Shown: positions 1-8,586 of the stretch, one piece after another
Position numbering within the stretch: the stretch's first letter is position 1
Layout of the letters: the number at the start of each line of letters is the position of its first letter
Assembly: GCA_945872285.1 (NCBI GenBank)
Contig: CAMBZR010000028.1
Location: 1 to 36,834 of the forward strand
Direction: 5' to 3'
Length of the DNA stretch: 36,834 nt
Source of the DNA: Bordetella parapertussis
GTDB lineage: Bacteria > Pseudomonadota > Gammaproteobacteria > Burkholderiales > Burkholderiaceae_B
The notes under the pieces: generated by a model
Databases searched by the model: none
Seen by the model: the letters and a program-made list of their open reading frames with translations, nothing else
What the model was told of the DNA's origin: nothing
Translations under genes and position numbers: made by a program

Positions 1-1
1 T

Positions 2-1075
2 GCAGCGGGCAGCGTCAAGCTTGCTGAAGCGACCATGGTGTCGCAACCGCGCGAAAGCCAAAGCGACGCTAATGACAGTAATAGCAGCGGCAATCCTCGC
101 GGCGCGATCAGCGGCGATTTCGTCACCGCGCCACAACTCACGCCGTTGTTTGGTCACACGCTGGCACGACAGGTGCTTGAAGTCTTGCAGCAGTCTGCTT
201 CAGCAGACATCCTCGAGTTTGGTGCCGGTAGCGGCGCGTTGGCGCACAGCATGTTAAGTGCGCTCGATTCCCAAGGGTTCACCGCCAACTATTTCATACT
301 CGAAGTGTCTGCTGACTTGAAACTCAGGCAGCAGAAGCTTCTTGCGCCCTGGGGCAAACGCGTCGTTTGGCTCGAGCGTACCCCTACTCATTTCACGGGC
401 TGTATGCTGGCCAACGAAGTGCTTGATGCGATGCCGGTCGAACTCTTTGCCTGGTCAGAGCATGACGAACAAGTGTTGCAGCGCGGCGTGGTGTCTGAGG
501 GCGAGGGTTTTCAGTATCAAGACCGCGTGGCACCCATAGCACTTGAGCAGGCGGTGCGTGCGCGCATGCCCTACCTGCCAGGCTATCGCTCTGAAATCAA
601 TCTGCAGGCCGAAGCCTGGGTGCGTGATCTAGGCACTTGGCTGACAAAAGGTGCGGCCTTGTTGATGGATTATGGCTTTCCACGCCACGAATTTTTTCAT
701 CCTCAGCGCCAGCGTGGCACGTTGATGTGTCATATTCAACACCGTGCACACGATGATGTGTTTTTAGCCCCAGGTTTGCAAGACATCACCGCACATGTGG
801 ATTTCACTGCGATCGCCGAGGCTGCGTTTGGGGCAGGCCTTGAGGTGCTGGGCTACACGTCGCAGGCAAGGTTTTTATTGAATAGTGGTTTGCCAGACTT
901 ATTAAACAAGCTTGAGCAAACCGATGCAAAGGCGCTTGCACATACCCATGACGCGGTGCAAAAGCTGCTGTCAGAAGCCGAGATGGGTGAACTGTTCAAA
1001 GTGATGGTGTTGAGTCGAGGCCTAGAACAGACCTTGTCAGGTTTCAGTCGAGGCGATCGCAGCGCTCAGCTTTGA
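2..1075 (+). CDS. MidA-family (COG1565/NDUFAF7-like) SAM-dependent methyltransferase, 5' end missing
   Basis: The reading frame is open from base 2 through the ATG at 35, so this is the C-terminal 357 residues of a gene that starts left of the window. Family members have about 60 more residues before the GDFVTAP motif, and here that motif lies only about 40 residues from the edge. Family landmarks visible are [14 protein letters not shown], the SAM-binding loop [26 protein letters not shown] and [12 protein letters not shown]. The mitochondrial homologue NDUFAF7 methylates an arginine of a complex I subunit. The bacterial role is less certain. A Ser/Asn/Gln-rich stretch, roughly residues 12 to 38 of the visible part, sits where relatives have only a short loop. 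The 3' end overlaps trpC convergently by 10 bases. The family call is firm; the substrate is unknown. Confidence 0.88.
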   Translation, partial: AAGSVKLAEATMVSQPRESQSDANDSNSSGNPRGAISGDFVTAPQLTPLFGHTLARQVLEVLQQSASADILEFGAGSGALAHSMLSALDSQGFTANYFILEVSADLKLRQQKLLAPWGKRVVWLERTPTHFTGCMLANEVLDAMPVELFAWSEHDEQVLQRGVVSEGEGFQYQDRVAPIALEQAVRARMPYLPGYRSEINLQAEAWVRDLGTWLTKGAALLMDYGFPRHEFFHPQRQRGTLMCHIQHRAHDDVFLAPGLQDITAHVDFTAIAEAAFGAGLEVLGYTSQARFLLNSGLPDLLNKLEQTDAKALAHTHDAVQKLLSEAEMGELFKVMVLSRGLEQTLSGFSRGDRSAQL

Positions 1076-1860
1076 GCAAACAGCCGCGCTAACTCAACGC
1101 CAGGCTCGGGCGCTCGCATAAACGCTTCACCCACCAAAAAGGCCTGTACGTCGTGTGCGCGCATGCGCTGCACATCGGCTGGGCTCAAGATGCCGCTTTC
1201 GGTGATAACGCGCTTGCTCGCCGGAATACGCGCCAACAAATCAATTGTGGTTTGAAGCGAGGTTTCAAACGTTCGCAAATTACGATTGTTGATGCCGAGT
1301 AACGAAGTATTCAGATCAAGCGCAATCTCAAGCTCTTGGGCGTCGTGGACTTCAACCAACACATCCATGCCAAGCTCAAAGGCGCACGCTTCAAATTCGC
1401 TAAGCTGCGTTGCCGTCAATGCCGACACAATCAACAAAATACAGTCAGCCCCCATGGCGCGCGCAGCGATGATTTGATAAGGATCAACCATAAAATCTTT
1501 GCGCAACACCGGCAAGCTGCAGGCGGCACGGGCTTGGCGTAAGTAGTCGTCAGCGCCTTGAAAAAACTGTTCGTCAGTTAATACGGACAAACAAGCGGCG
1601 CCGTGCGCGGCATACGAGACTGCGATTTCAGCAGGTTGAAAATTTTCACGCAATATACCTTTTGAGGGTGAAGCCTTTTTAATCTCGGCAATCACACCTG
1701 CGTGTCCGCTCTCGATTTTTGTTTCAATTGCCTGCGCAAAACCGCGAATATCGTTGCGTGCTTTAGCCGCGACAAGCAGGCTGGCTTCACTATGCAGCGC
1801 ACGCGCCGCACTGACCTCTTGTGCTTTGACAGCCAGAATTTTGTTGAGGATATCGCTCAT
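1066..1860 (-). CDS. trpC: indole-3-glycerol phosphate synthase TrpC
   Basis: TrpC closes the indole ring in tryptophan synthesis, converting carboxyphenylaminodeoxyribulose phosphate to indole-3-glycerol phosphate in the cytoplasm. The 264-residue length is normal for a stand-alone TrpC with no TrpF fusion. Visible family motifs along the TIM barrel are [51 protein letters not shown] and the phosphate-site end AFLVGEAFM. Its ATG overlaps the trpD stop by four bases, so translation is probably coupled. It is the last gene of the trpEGDC run and is presumably controlled by the attenuator upstream of trpE. trpF, trpB and trpA are not in the window, which fits the split trp gene layout common in betaproteobacteria. 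Confidence 0.97.
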   Translation of the reverse strand: MSDILNKILAVKAQEVSAARALHSEASLLVAAKARNDIRGFAQAIETKIESGHAGVIAEIKKASPSKGILRENFQPAEIAVSYAAHGAACLSVLTDEQFFQGADDYLRQARAACSLPVLRKDFMVDPYQIIAARAMGADCILLIVSALTATQLSEFEACAFELGMDVLVEVHDAQELEIALDLNTSLLGINNRNLRTFETSLQTTIDLLARIPASKRVITESGILSPADVQRMRAHDVQAFLVGEAFMRAPEPGVELARLFAQS

Positions 1861-2885
1861 GCTGCAAACTTTTTAGTTTTGGCACAAAAGGCGTCGAGTT
1901 TTGCGCGTGCCGCACCGCTTGCAATCGCTTCGAACGCCATCTTGATACCTTGTTGAATAGAGGGGGCATGGTTGCCAACGTAAATCGCTAAGCCCGCATT
2001 AAGCGCGACAATATCCCGCGCCGTACTTGGCTTGTTGGTGAGGGCCTCAAGCACACGGTCGCGCGACTCTTCTTTGCTTGACACGCGAATGCTGCGGTTT
2101 GACACCATGGTCAGGCCAAAATCCTCTGGATGGATCTCATACTCAGAAATCACGCCGTCTTTGAGTTCGCCGACCAGGGTACCTGCGCCTAGCGAGGCCT
2201 CATCCAAACCATCTTTGCCATGCACAATCATCACGTGTTTAGAGCCAAGCAATTGCAAAACGCGCACCTGTATGCCGACCAAGTCGGAATGAAAGACTCC
2301 CATCAATTGGTTGCCCGCGCCTGCGGGATTGGTTAACGGACCAAGGATATTAAAAATGGTGCGCACACCAAGCTCTTTGCGTACCGGCGCAATGTTTTTC
2401 ATGGCGCCGTGATGGGCTTGTGCAAACATAAAGCCAATGCCGATCTCTTCAATGCACTCGGCGATTTGTGGAGGCGTGAGCGCCAAATTGGCACCTAAGG
2501 CTTCAAGCACATCTGCACTGCCAGATGATGATGAAGCGCTGCGCCCACCGTGTTTGGCAATCGGTACGCCGGCCGCAGCCGCAACGAACATCGCGGTCGT
2601 TGAGATATTGAACGTGCTACTGCCATCGCCACCGGTGCCACACATGTCGACCATATCCTGAGGGTTGGCAACATGCACGGGTGTGGCAAACTCGCGCATC
2701 ACTTGCGCGGCTGCGGTGATTTCGCCAACGGTCTCTTTTTTAACGCGCAGGCCCATTAAGAGTGCTGCTGCAATCGCGGGCGACATTTCGCCGCGCATCA
2801 ACATACGCATCAAGTGCAGCATCTCATCATGAAAAATCTCGCGATGCTCGATACAGCGATGTAGTGCTTCGTTCGGGGTAATCAT
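1857..2885 (-). CDS. trpD: anthranilate phosphoribosyltransferase TrpD
   Basis: TrpD transfers the phosphoribosyl group of PRPP to anthranilate, the second committed step of tryptophan synthesis. The 342-residue length is typical. The glycine-rich PRPP site [17 protein letters not shown] is followed by the [21 protein letters not shown] segment that binds anthranilate and diphosphate. [17 protein letters not shown] marks the C-terminal domain. The start codon overlaps the trpG stop and the stop codon overlaps the trpC start, each as a 4-base ATGA junction, so trpG, trpD and trpC form a tightly coupled set. TrpG is separate from TrpD here, unlike the fused enterobacterial form. Confidence 0.97.
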   Translation of the reverse strand: MITPNEALHRCIEHREIFHDEMLHLMRMLMRGEMSPAIAAALLMGLRVKKETVGEITAAAQVMREFATPVHVANPQDMVDMCGTGGDGSSTFNISTTAMFVAAAAGVPIAKHGGRSASSSSGSADVLEALGANLALTPPQIAECIEEIGIGFMFAQAHHGAMKNIAPVRKELGVRTIFNILGPLTNPAGAGNQLMGVFHSDLVGIQVRVLQLLGSKHVMIVHGKDGLDEASLGAGTLVGELKDGVISEYEIHPEDFGLTMVSNRSIRVSSKEESRDRVLEALTNKPSTARDIVALNAGLAIYVGNHAPSIQQGIKMAFEAIASGAARAKLDAFCAKTKKFAA

Positions 2886-3469
2886 GTGTTGCTCCGTGAG
2901 GGCTCATCAAGCTCAAGAAAATTGCGTAACAGCGCATGGCCATACTCGCTTAAGATCGATTCTGGATGAAACTGTACGCCATAAATCGGCAAGGTCTTGT
3001 GACGCACACCCATGATTTCACCGTCGGCTGTCTGCGCTGTGATCGCCAGACACTCGGGGATTGAGGCGCGCTCGATTGCCAGTGAATGATAGCGAATCAC
3101 GGTGTAGGGTGAAGGTAAGTCTTTAAAAACATCGCTATTGGTATGTGTGATCTCTGAGGTCTTGCCGTGCATGATTTGTTGCGCACGAATAATCCTGCCA
3201 CCAAAGGCTGCGCCGATCGCTTGATGCCCAAGACACACGCCTAGGATCGGCTTTTTACCGGCATAGTGTTTGATGACCTCAATCGAGATACCAGCCTCGG
3301 CGGGCGAACACGGCCCAGGCGACACGCAGATGTGATCAGGCGCAAGTGCGTCAATCTCTTTAAGCGTGATTTGGTCGTTGCGGTACACGCGTACATCTTG
3401 GCCCAGTTCGCCAAAGTATTGCACGAGGTTGTAGGTAAATGAGTCGTAGTTATCAATCATCAGCAGCAT
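2882..3469 (-). CDS. trpG: anthranilate synthase component II TrpG (glutamine amidotransferase)
   Basis: TrpG hydrolyses glutamine and passes ammonia to TrpE for anthranilate formation. In some bacteria the same subunit also serves PabB in folate synthesis. The 195 residues form one class I amidotransferase domain. The N-terminal [16 protein letters not shown], the nucleophile-elbow [10 protein letters not shown] with the catalytic Cys, and the C-terminal VQFHPES with the catalytic His and Glu are all present. It begins 33 bases after trpE and overlaps trpD by four bases. No pabB gene is seen in the window, so any shared folate role cannot be judged. Confidence 0.96.
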   Translation of the reverse strand: MLLMIDNYDSFTYNLVQYFGELGQDVRVYRNDQITLKEIDALAPDHICVSPGPCSPAEAGISIEVIKHYAGKKPILGVCLGHQAIGAAFGGRIIRAQQIMHGKTSEITHTNSDVFKDLPSPYTVIRYHSLAIERASIPECLAITAQTADGEIMGVRHKTLPIYGVQFHPESILSEYGHALLRNFLELDEPSRSNT

Positions 3470-3502
3470 GGTTTGAATCCAGGTCGTGTCAAGGTGTTGT
3501 GC

Positions 3503-5041
3503 TTAAAACGGGTCATCAAGCCCGGTTTGCACTTGCTCGGCCGCGCGTAACACTGCACGGGCTTTTGCCTCGGTTTCTTGCCATTCAAGTTCAGGGTCTG
3601 AGTCGGCCACGATGCCGGCTGCTGCTTGCACATACAGCATGCCGTCTTTGATGATGCCGGTGCGAATGGCAATCGCGACATCCATCTCGCCGCCGTAGCT
3701 CAGGTAACCCGCCGCGCCACCGTATATTCCACGGCGCACCGGCTCAAGTTCGTCGATCATTTGCATCGCACGCACTTTGGGTGCGCCAGTCAAGGTGCCC
3801 GCCGGAAACGAAGCGCGTAAGACGTCCATGTTGCTCATGCCCGACTCAAGTGTGCCTGCAACATTTGAGACTAGATGCATGACATGTGAATAGCGTTCGA
3901 TCACCATGGTGTCGGTCACCTTGACGGTACCGATTTTAGCGACCCGGCCCACATCGTTACGCGCCAGATCAATCAGCATGACATGTTCGGCACGCTCTTT
4001 TGGGTCAGCCAGTAATTCTGCAGCGAGCGCGGCATCGAGTTCGGGCGTCGCGCCACGTTTGCGCGTACCGGCTAAAGGGCGAATCGTAATGGTAGTTTCG
4101 GGCGTCGAGCCAGCGGGTGCTTCCTCGTCAAGCGGCAAAGCCTCTTGGCGCACCAGAATTTCTGGCGAAGCACCCACCACCTGAAAGTCGCCGAAGTTCC
4201 AGTAATACATATAGGGCGAGGGGTTCAGGCTGCGCAACGCACGGTATAACGAGAGCGGTGAATCGCTAAACGGTTTGGTAATCACTTGCCCAACTTGTAC
4301 CTGCATGAGATCGCCCGCTGCGATGTACTCTTTGGCACGTAGTACGGCAGCTAGGTAGTCGGCCTTGGCAAAATGCCGTTGTTCGGTGGTGACAACACTT
4401 GAATGGCTGTAGGGGATTTCAATTGGCTTGCGCAGTCGAATCCGTAAATCTTTGAGGCGTTGCTGCGCGCGATTAAAGGCCTCGGGCTCAGCCGGATCGG
4501 CGTACACCATCAAATAAATGCGCCCTGCTAAGTTGTCAACGATGACCAGCTCATCGACTTGTAACAACAAGATATCGGGCGGGTCCGCGCCCATTCCGGC
4601 CGGATAAGGCTTGGTGGCGGGGCCGAGTTTGGGCTCAATGTGTCGAACCGTATCGTAGCCAAAATACCCTGCCAAACCGCCCGCAAAACGCGGCATGCCG
4701 GGGCGAAGGGCCACTTTAAAACGCGCCTGATACTGCGAAATAAAGGCAAGCGGATCGCCCTGATGGGTTTCTATGATCTTGTCATCGCGTAGCACTTCAG
4801 TGGTCGTGCCCCGCGCGCAGATAACGTTGCGGGCAGGCAGGCCAATAAACGAATAGCGCCCAAAGCGCTCGCCACCGACCACCGACTCGAGCAGACAAGA
4901 GTTTTTGCCACCTTGAGTGCCGCTATGCGCGAGTTTTAAATAAATCGCCAAGGGGGTATCAAGATCGGCATAGGTTTCAGCAACCAGCGGGATCCGGTTA
5001 TAGCCTTGCGCCGCGAGGGCTTTAAATTCGATTTCAGTCAT
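3503..5041 (-). CDS. trpE: anthranilate synthase component I TrpE
   Basis: TrpE makes anthranilate from chorismate using ammonia from TrpG. With the ATG at 5041 it has 512 residues, normal for the stand-alone form. An in-frame TTG 15 bases upstream lies at the base of the attenuator terminator and is less likely. The N-terminal LLESVVGGERFGRYSF and the central NPSPYMYYW carry residues that form the tryptophan feedback site in relatives, so allosteric inhibition is expected. The chorismate-binding half contains PLAGTRKRG, LIDLARNDVGRV, ASFPAGTLTGAPKVRAM and IYGGAAGYLSY. The gene sits directly behind a trp leader peptide and terminator and is therefore the first gene controlled by attenuation. 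No strong Shine-Dalgarno sequence is visible between terminator and start. Confidence 0.96.
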   Translation of the reverse strand: MTEIEFKALAAQGYNRIPLVAETYADLDTPLAIYLKLAHSGTQGGKNSCLLESVVGGERFGRYSFIGLPARNVICARGTTTEVLRDDKIIETHQGDPLAFISQYQARFKVALRPGMPRFAGGLAGYFGYDTVRHIEPKLGPATKPYPAGMGADPPDILLLQVDELVIVDNLAGRIYLMVYADPAEPEAFNRAQQRLKDLRIRLRKPIEIPYSHSSVVTTEQRHFAKADYLAAVLRAKEYIAAGDLMQVQVGQVITKPFSDSPLSLYRALRSLNPSPYMYYWNFGDFQVVGASPEILVRQEALPLDEEAPAGSTPETTITIRPLAGTRKRGATPELDAALAAELLADPKERAEHVMLIDLARNDVGRVAKIGTVKVTDTMVIERYSHVMHLVSNVAGTLESGMSNMDVLRASFPAGTLTGAPKVRAMQMIDELEPVRRGIYGGAAGYLSYGGEMDVAIAIRTGIIKDGMLYVQAAAGIVADSDPELEWQETEAKARAVLRAAEQVQTGLDDPF

Positions 5042-5054
5042 TTTTAGACAATTC

Positions 5055-5087
5055 AATAAAAAAGCCCGACCATGTGTGGACGGGCTT
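5055..5087 (-). terminator. intrinsic terminator of the trp attenuator
   Basis: On the minus strand, AAGCCCG (5087-5081) pairs with CGGGCTT (5068-5062). An inner CCA/TGG stem lies beyond a T-T mismatch with a CACA loop, and a run of T follows to about 5058. It sits just before the trpE start and after the Trp-rich leader ORF, the position expected of an attenuator terminator. The left arm is also the partner of the proposed antiterminator. Confidence 0.88.
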
Positions 5088-5142
5088 GGTTTGTATGTTT
5101 AGTCTGGTGGCCTAAGCCTTGAGACTGACTGCTGATAAAACC

Positions 5143-5214
5143 TTACCCAAGACAAAAACGCCACCAGCGCCACGAGGCGCCAGTTACGAGTTGAATCGAG
5201 TTCGATGATTTCAT
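5143..5214 (-). CDS. trpL: trp leader peptide TrpL (23 aa)
   Basis: A short ORF of 23 codons starts with ATG at 5214 and ends with TAA at 5145-5143. It reads MKSSNSIQ and so on, with Trp at positions 15, 17 and 18 (W-R-W-W). Three Trp in 23 residues is far above expectation, and the Trp codons lie in the first arm of the pause hairpin. It begins 26 bases after the gph stop. The Shine-Dalgarno sequence is weak. The peptide itself probably has no function beyond letting ribosome position report Trp-tRNA supply. Length and Trp cluster resemble other proteobacterial trp leaders, though the Arg interruption differs from E. coli, where the two Trp codons are adjacent. Confidence 0.85.
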   Translation of the reverse strand: MKSSNSIQLVTGASWRWWRFCLG

Positions 5215-5240
5215 CTTGAAATTTTGGTTTTCAGTGCTGT

Positions 5241-5945
5241 TTATCTTGCGGCTACCCAGTGGGCCGCAGCCTCAATTGAGTCAACTATAGCATCGACATC
5301 AAGCGTTTGCACGCTTTGGCCCTCGTTATAGCCATAGGGTACGGCTAAAACACTACAGCCGGCAGCGCGCGCCGATTGGGCATCGTTAATCGAATCACCT
5401 ATGGCAACGCTGCGCGCCGGAGCGCTTTTTAACAAGCTACAGGCATGCAGCATGGGGGCCGGATGGGGTTTGGCGTGTGCCAGAGTGTCGCCGCACACCA
5501 CAGCCTGAAAATAGGGCGCCAGGCCGGTACGTGCAAGCAGGGGCAAAGTAAATTCAGTTGCCTTATTAGTCACAACAGCCAGTCGCAGACCCATACTTTT
5601 CATTAACTCAAGCCCAGGCATCACCCCGTCAAACATCACCGACTGATCGCCATTGACCCGATGCAAATTACGAAAATACGACTCGCGGGCCCGCTCAAAG
5701 AGTTCGGGCGAGATTGAGGCGGGGTCGGCATCAAAAGTCAGCATACGCATGACCAGATTTTTGGCTCCTTTGCCAATAAAGGTCGCGATCTGGGCCTGCG
5801 GCAAGCTAGAAAGCCCAAGCTCTTGACGCATGGTATTGGCCGCGTTTGCCAGATCCGGGATGGTGTCCATTAAGGTCCCATCCAGGTCAATCAACACAGC
5901 ATCGAAGGCCAGAGGTTTGCGGGCGGCGCTAGAAGGTGAAGACAT
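5241..5945 (-). CDS. gph: phosphoglycolate phosphatase Gph (HAD superfamily)
   Basis: Gph dephosphorylates 2-phosphoglycolate, a by-product of oxygenase activity or DNA 3'-end repair. The 234-residue protein has the four HAD motifs in order: IDLDGTLMDT with the nucleophile and acid/base Asp, AVVTNKATEF with the conserved Thr, the Lys of AKPHPAPML, and AIGDSINDAQSARAAG with the metal-binding Asp pair. A helical cap domain lies between motifs I and II. The first dozen residues are Ser/Ala-rich and poorly conserved. The gene lies between rpe and the trp leader, an arrangement shared by many betaproteobacteria. HAD phosphatases are hard to separate by sequence, so the substrate rests mainly on this context. 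Confidence 0.9.
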   Translation of the reverse strand: MSSPSSAARKPLAFDAVLIDLDGTLMDTIPDLANAANTMRQELGLSSLPQAQIATFIGKGAKNLVMRMLTFDADPASISPELFERARESYFRNLHRVNGDQSVMFDGVMPGLELMKSMGLRLAVVTNKATEFTLPLLARTGLAPYFQAVVCGDTLAHAKPHPAPMLHACSLLKSAPARSVAIGDSINDAQSARAAGCSVLAVPYGYNEGQSVQTLDVDAIVDSIEAAAHWVAAR

Positions 5946-6005
5946 GATGCAGAGTCAAAACGAAGGTTAAAGAGCCGATTAGGATCGTTGGTTCAGTTCA
6001 AACGT

Positions 6006-6704
6006 TTAGACCGAGCGAGTTTCAGCAAGTTTGAGTTGTTTGCGCATGTTTTGAATGACCGCAGCGTAATCGGGTTGGCCAAAAATCGCCGAACCCGCAA
6101 CGAAGGTATCTGCTCCGGCAGCGCGGATGGCACCGATATTGTCGACTTTGACGCCGCCATCGACTTCAAGGGCGATCGGTTGGCCGCCAGCGGCCAGATG
6201 CCGGTCGATCAAAATACGCACTTGGCGCAGCTTATCTAGCGTGCCAGGGATAAAGCTTTGACCCCCATAGCCTGGGTTCACCGACATCAATAAAATAATG
6301 TCGACTTTGTCCATGACATGAGTCAACCAGTCAAGCGGCGTGGCGGGGTTAAACACTAAGCCAGCCTGGCAGCCTTGATCGCGGATCAGCGCAAGACTGC
6401 GATCGACATGGCGTGAGGCTTCGGGGTGAAACGTGATGATGTTGGCACCGGCCTTGGCAAAAGAGGGAATCAGGCTGTCAACCGGCTCAACCATCAAGTG
6501 CACGTCGATTGGCACATTGACGTGGGGGCGGATGGCCTCGCACACCATGGGACCAATGGTCAAATTTGGGACGTAATGATTATCCATGACGTCAAAGTGG
6601 ATCCAGTCAGCACCGGCGGCGACAACATTTTTAACCTCTTCGCCCAATCTGGCGAAGTCAGCGGATAAAATACTGGGTGCAAGGCGTGCGGTTGGAAGAG
6701 TCAT
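6006..6704 (-). CDS. rpe: ribulose-phosphate 3-epimerase Rpe
   Basis: Rpe interconverts ribulose 5-phosphate and xylulose 5-phosphate in the pentose phosphate pathway. The frame extends to an ATG at 6749, but the family begins near [18 protein letters not shown]. The ATG at 6704 (232 residues) therefore fits better and leaves room for divergent promoters toward apaG. Other in-frame ATGs lie at 6719, 6716 and 6707, so the exact start is unsure. Motifs seen are SILSADF with the catalytic Asp, [17 protein letters not shown] with metal-binding His and Asp, [27 protein letters not shown] and the phosphate site AGSAIFG. It precedes gph, and both may be transcribed with trpEGDC. Confidence 0.95.
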   Translation of the reverse strand: MTLPTARLAPSILSADFARLGEEVKNVVAAGADWIHFDVMDNHYVPNLTIGPMVCEAIRPHVNVPIDVHLMVEPVDSLIPSFAKAGANIITFHPEASRHVDRSLALIRDQGCQAGLVFNPATPLDWLTHVMDKVDIILLMSVNPGYGGQSFIPGTLDKLRQVRILIDRHLAAGGQPIALEVDGGVKVDNIGAIRAAGADTFVAGSAIFGQPDYAAVIQNMRKQLKLAETRSV

Positions 6705-6775
6705 CATTTCTGGCATCATATGCGAACGCAAAAAACAAGATAGCCCCATTATTGCAGTTTTCTTCGGATGTCATC

Positions 6776-7150
6776 GTGAAACCTTTTGAGCTAACCGTGG
6801 CGGTTGAGCCGCGCTTTGTACCAGATCAGTCGGATCCAGCTAAACAGCAGTTCGTTTTCTCTTATACGGTGCGCATCACCAACACTGGCGAGCGCCCCGC
6901 TCAAGTCATCAGTCGGCACTGGATCATCAGCGATAGCGAGCAGGTTTCCCAAGAAGTCAGGGGGTTAGGTGTTGTGGGACAGCAACCCCTGTTAGGGCCT
7001 GGCGAAACCTTTGAATACACCAGTGGCTGTCCTCTTAAAACGCCGGTTGGCACGATGCGGGGCAGTTATCACTGCGTGGGCGAAAACGGTGTGCCTTTCG
7101 AGGTCGAAATCCCTGAGTTTGTGCTGGCCATGCCGCGCACGCTTCATTGA
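6776..7150 (+). CDS. apaG: ApaG/CorD family protein
   Basis: ApaG proteins are about 125-residue single-domain beta-sandwich proteins whose biochemical role is poorly defined; the E. coli gene has been linked to Co2+ resistance and diadenosine tetraphosphate phenotypes. The GTG at 6776 gives 124 residues starting MKPFELTVAVEPRFVPDQSD, matching the family N-terminus. The longer frame from 6677 would overlap rpe and add unconserved sequence. Hallmarks are YTVRITNTGERPAQVISRHW, EVRGLGVVGQQPLLGPGE, FEYTSGCPL, PVGTMRGSYHCV and the ending EIPEFVLAMPRTLH. It is divergent from rpe and followed 58 bases later by mltA. The family call is secure; the function remains open. Confidence 0.93.
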   Translation: MKPFELTVAVEPRFVPDQSDPAKQQFVFSYTVRITNTGERPAQVISRHWIISDSEQVSQEVRGLGVVGQQPLLGPGETFEYTSGCPLKTPVGTMRGSYHCVGENGVPFEVEIPEFVLAMPRTLH

Positions 7151-7208
7151 ACTCTGGTTCGGGTGACCCGTCCAACGTCTGAACACGCTAAATACAAGGT
7201 GGCTAGCG

Positions 7209-8579
7209 ATGCATAAGGTCTTTTTTGGCAGACGGCAAGTTTCAGCGGCGCTGCAAAAAAAAGCGCCGCTTGCCTTTGGGCGGGCTTGGTTAACGACGCA
7301 ACAGGTCTGTCTTCGCGCAGCGCTTATCAGCGTTGTGGCTTTGTTGGCCGCTTGTTCGAGCGCACCGCCGCTGACTGAGGTGAGCACTGCCCCAAGCGTT
7401 GAGGCGCCGGTTGCCGTGACGAGTGCAACGGTCGCAGACAGTGCGGCACGCACCCTCAGCGCAAAGTTTGTCAGTACTGGGTGGGGCGATATGCCCGGTT
7501 GGGCAAACGACGACTTGCGTGGCGTGTGGGTGACATTTTTACGTAATTGCGCGGGCTTAATGCGCCCGACTGCGCTGAACTTGGCGGGTCCAACGCGGGC
7601 GACACCGCGGGCCTGGCAGGAGGTCTGTAAAGCGGCAACGGATTCAGCGCGTGCGCCAGTGGCCAACAATCCTGAGTCGGTACGAAAGTTTTTGCAAACT
7701 TGGCTCACCCCCTGGCGCCTTGAGGGTGCAGACGGCAAACCCGCGAGTAATATCGTCACAGGGTATTACGAGCCCCTGGTGTTTGGCTCGCGCAAACAAG
7801 GGGGGGTCTATCAGTGGCCGCTTTACACTGTGCCCGCTGATTTACTCACGATCGATCTGGGGAGGGTGTACCCAGAGCTTGCAGGTAAGCGGGTGCGCGG
7901 CAAACTCGACGGCAATCGTGTGGTGCCCTACGACAGTCGCGCCGGCCTCGAAGCTTCGGGGCGCAAACCCCCCGCCGTGGTGTGGGTCAATGATCCGGTC
8001 GACAATTTCTTTTTGCAGGTTCAGGGCTCGGGCCGTGTCCAGCTAAACGAGGGCCCGGGCGCCGGGCAAACGATTCGCGTGGCCTATGCCGATCATAACG
8101 GCCACCCCTATGTGTCGATTGGCAAGTGGCTGGCCGACAAAGGTGAAATGCAGTTGTCACAAACGTCGATGCAAAGCATCCGCGCTTGGGCTAAAAATAA
8201 TCCTAAGCGCGTACCCGAAATGCTCAACGCAAATCCTGCGTTGGTGTTTTTTAAAGAAGAGCTCATTACCGATCCAGAGATCGGTCCTAAAGGCGCGTAT
8301 GGCGTGCCGCTGATGGCGCAGCGCTCCATTGCAGTCGACACAAACTTCGTACCGCTTGGCACGCCAGTATTTTTGGCGACGACTCAGCCCGCCTCGACGC
8401 AAACGCTGAACCGCCTAGTATTTGCGCAGGACACTGGCACGGCGATCAAAGGGGCTGCGCGTGCCGACTTTTATTGGGGGTTCGGCGAAGCTGCGGGCGC
8501 TCAGGCCGGTCGTATGAAACAGGCAGGACAAATGTGGGTGCTCTGGCCTAAACAGGCCGGCACACCAAGTGCGCGATGA
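7209..8579 (+). CDS. mltA: membrane-bound lytic murein transglycosylase A MltA (lipoprotein)
   Basis: MltA cleaves the MurNAc-GlcNAc bond of peptidoglycan with formation of anhydroMurNAc. The ATG at 7209 follows an AAGGTGG ribosome-binding site at 7196-7202. The N-terminus is unusually long before the hydrophobic core ALISVVALLAACSS, where LAAC is a lipobox with the acylated Cys near residue 49. The MltA domain includes VTGYYEPL, PAVVWVNDPVDNFFLQVQGS and the C-terminal 3D domain with SIAVDTNFVPLGTPVFL and QDTGTAIKGAARADFYWG, which carries the conserved Asp residues. The end MWVLWP is family-typical. At 456 residues it is somewhat longer than E. coli MltA, mainly in the N-terminal linker. Location is inferred as the outer-membrane inner face. 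Confidence 0.93.
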   Translation: MHKVFFGRRQVSAALQKKAPLAFGRAWLTTQQVCLRAALISVVALLAACSSAPPLTEVSTAPSVEAPVAVTSATVADSAARTLSAKFVSTGWGDMPGWANDDLRGVWVTFLRNCAGLMRPTALNLAGPTRATPRAWQEVCKAATDSARAPVANNPESVRKFLQTWLTPWRLEGADGKPASNIVTGYYEPLVFGSRKQGGVYQWPLYTVPADLLTIDLGRVYPELAGKRVRGKLDGNRVVPYDSRAGLEASGRKPPAVVWVNDPVDNFFLQVQGSGRVQLNEGPGAGQTIRVAYADHNGHPYVSIGKWLADKGEMQLSQTSMQSIRAWAKNNPKRVPEMLNANPALVFFKEELITDPEIGPKGAYGVPLMAQRSIAVDTNFVPLGTPVFLATTQPASTQTLNRLVFAQDTGTAIKGAARADFYWGFGEAAGAQAGRMKQAGQMWVLWPKQAGTPSAR

Positions 8580-8586
8580 ATCCTTT

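Larger units (their letters stand above)
5055..5214 (-). promoter_or_regulatory. trp operon attenuator (leader ORF, pause hairpin, antiterminator, terminator)
   Basis: Three alternative pairings can be read on the minus strand. Segment 1, CTGGTGGC (5167-5160), covers Trp codons 17-18 and pairs perfectly with segment 2, GCCACCAG (5111-5104). An overlapping part of segment 2, GGCTTAGG (5118-5111), can instead pair with CCAAGCC (5089-5083) with one bulged A, which would disrupt the terminator at 5087-5062. This is the classical arrangement: ribosomes stalling at Trp codons release segment 2 to form the antiterminator. The pairings are read directly; regulation by charged tRNA-Trp is inferred from the known E. 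coli and rhizobial systems. I did not find a convincing promoter between gph and the leader, so transcription may start inside gph or further upstream. Confidence 0.85.

Noticed and set aside
5215..5300. Promoter for the trp leader (TTGACT at the gph 3' end)
   Set aside because: No -10 element at 16-18 bases downstream; the match to a -35 box alone is too weak.
6992..7759. 255-codon open frame on the minus strand
   Set aside because: It lies antisense to the 3' end of apaG and the start of mltA, both clearly recognised. Its translation is Arg/Ala-rich with no family features.
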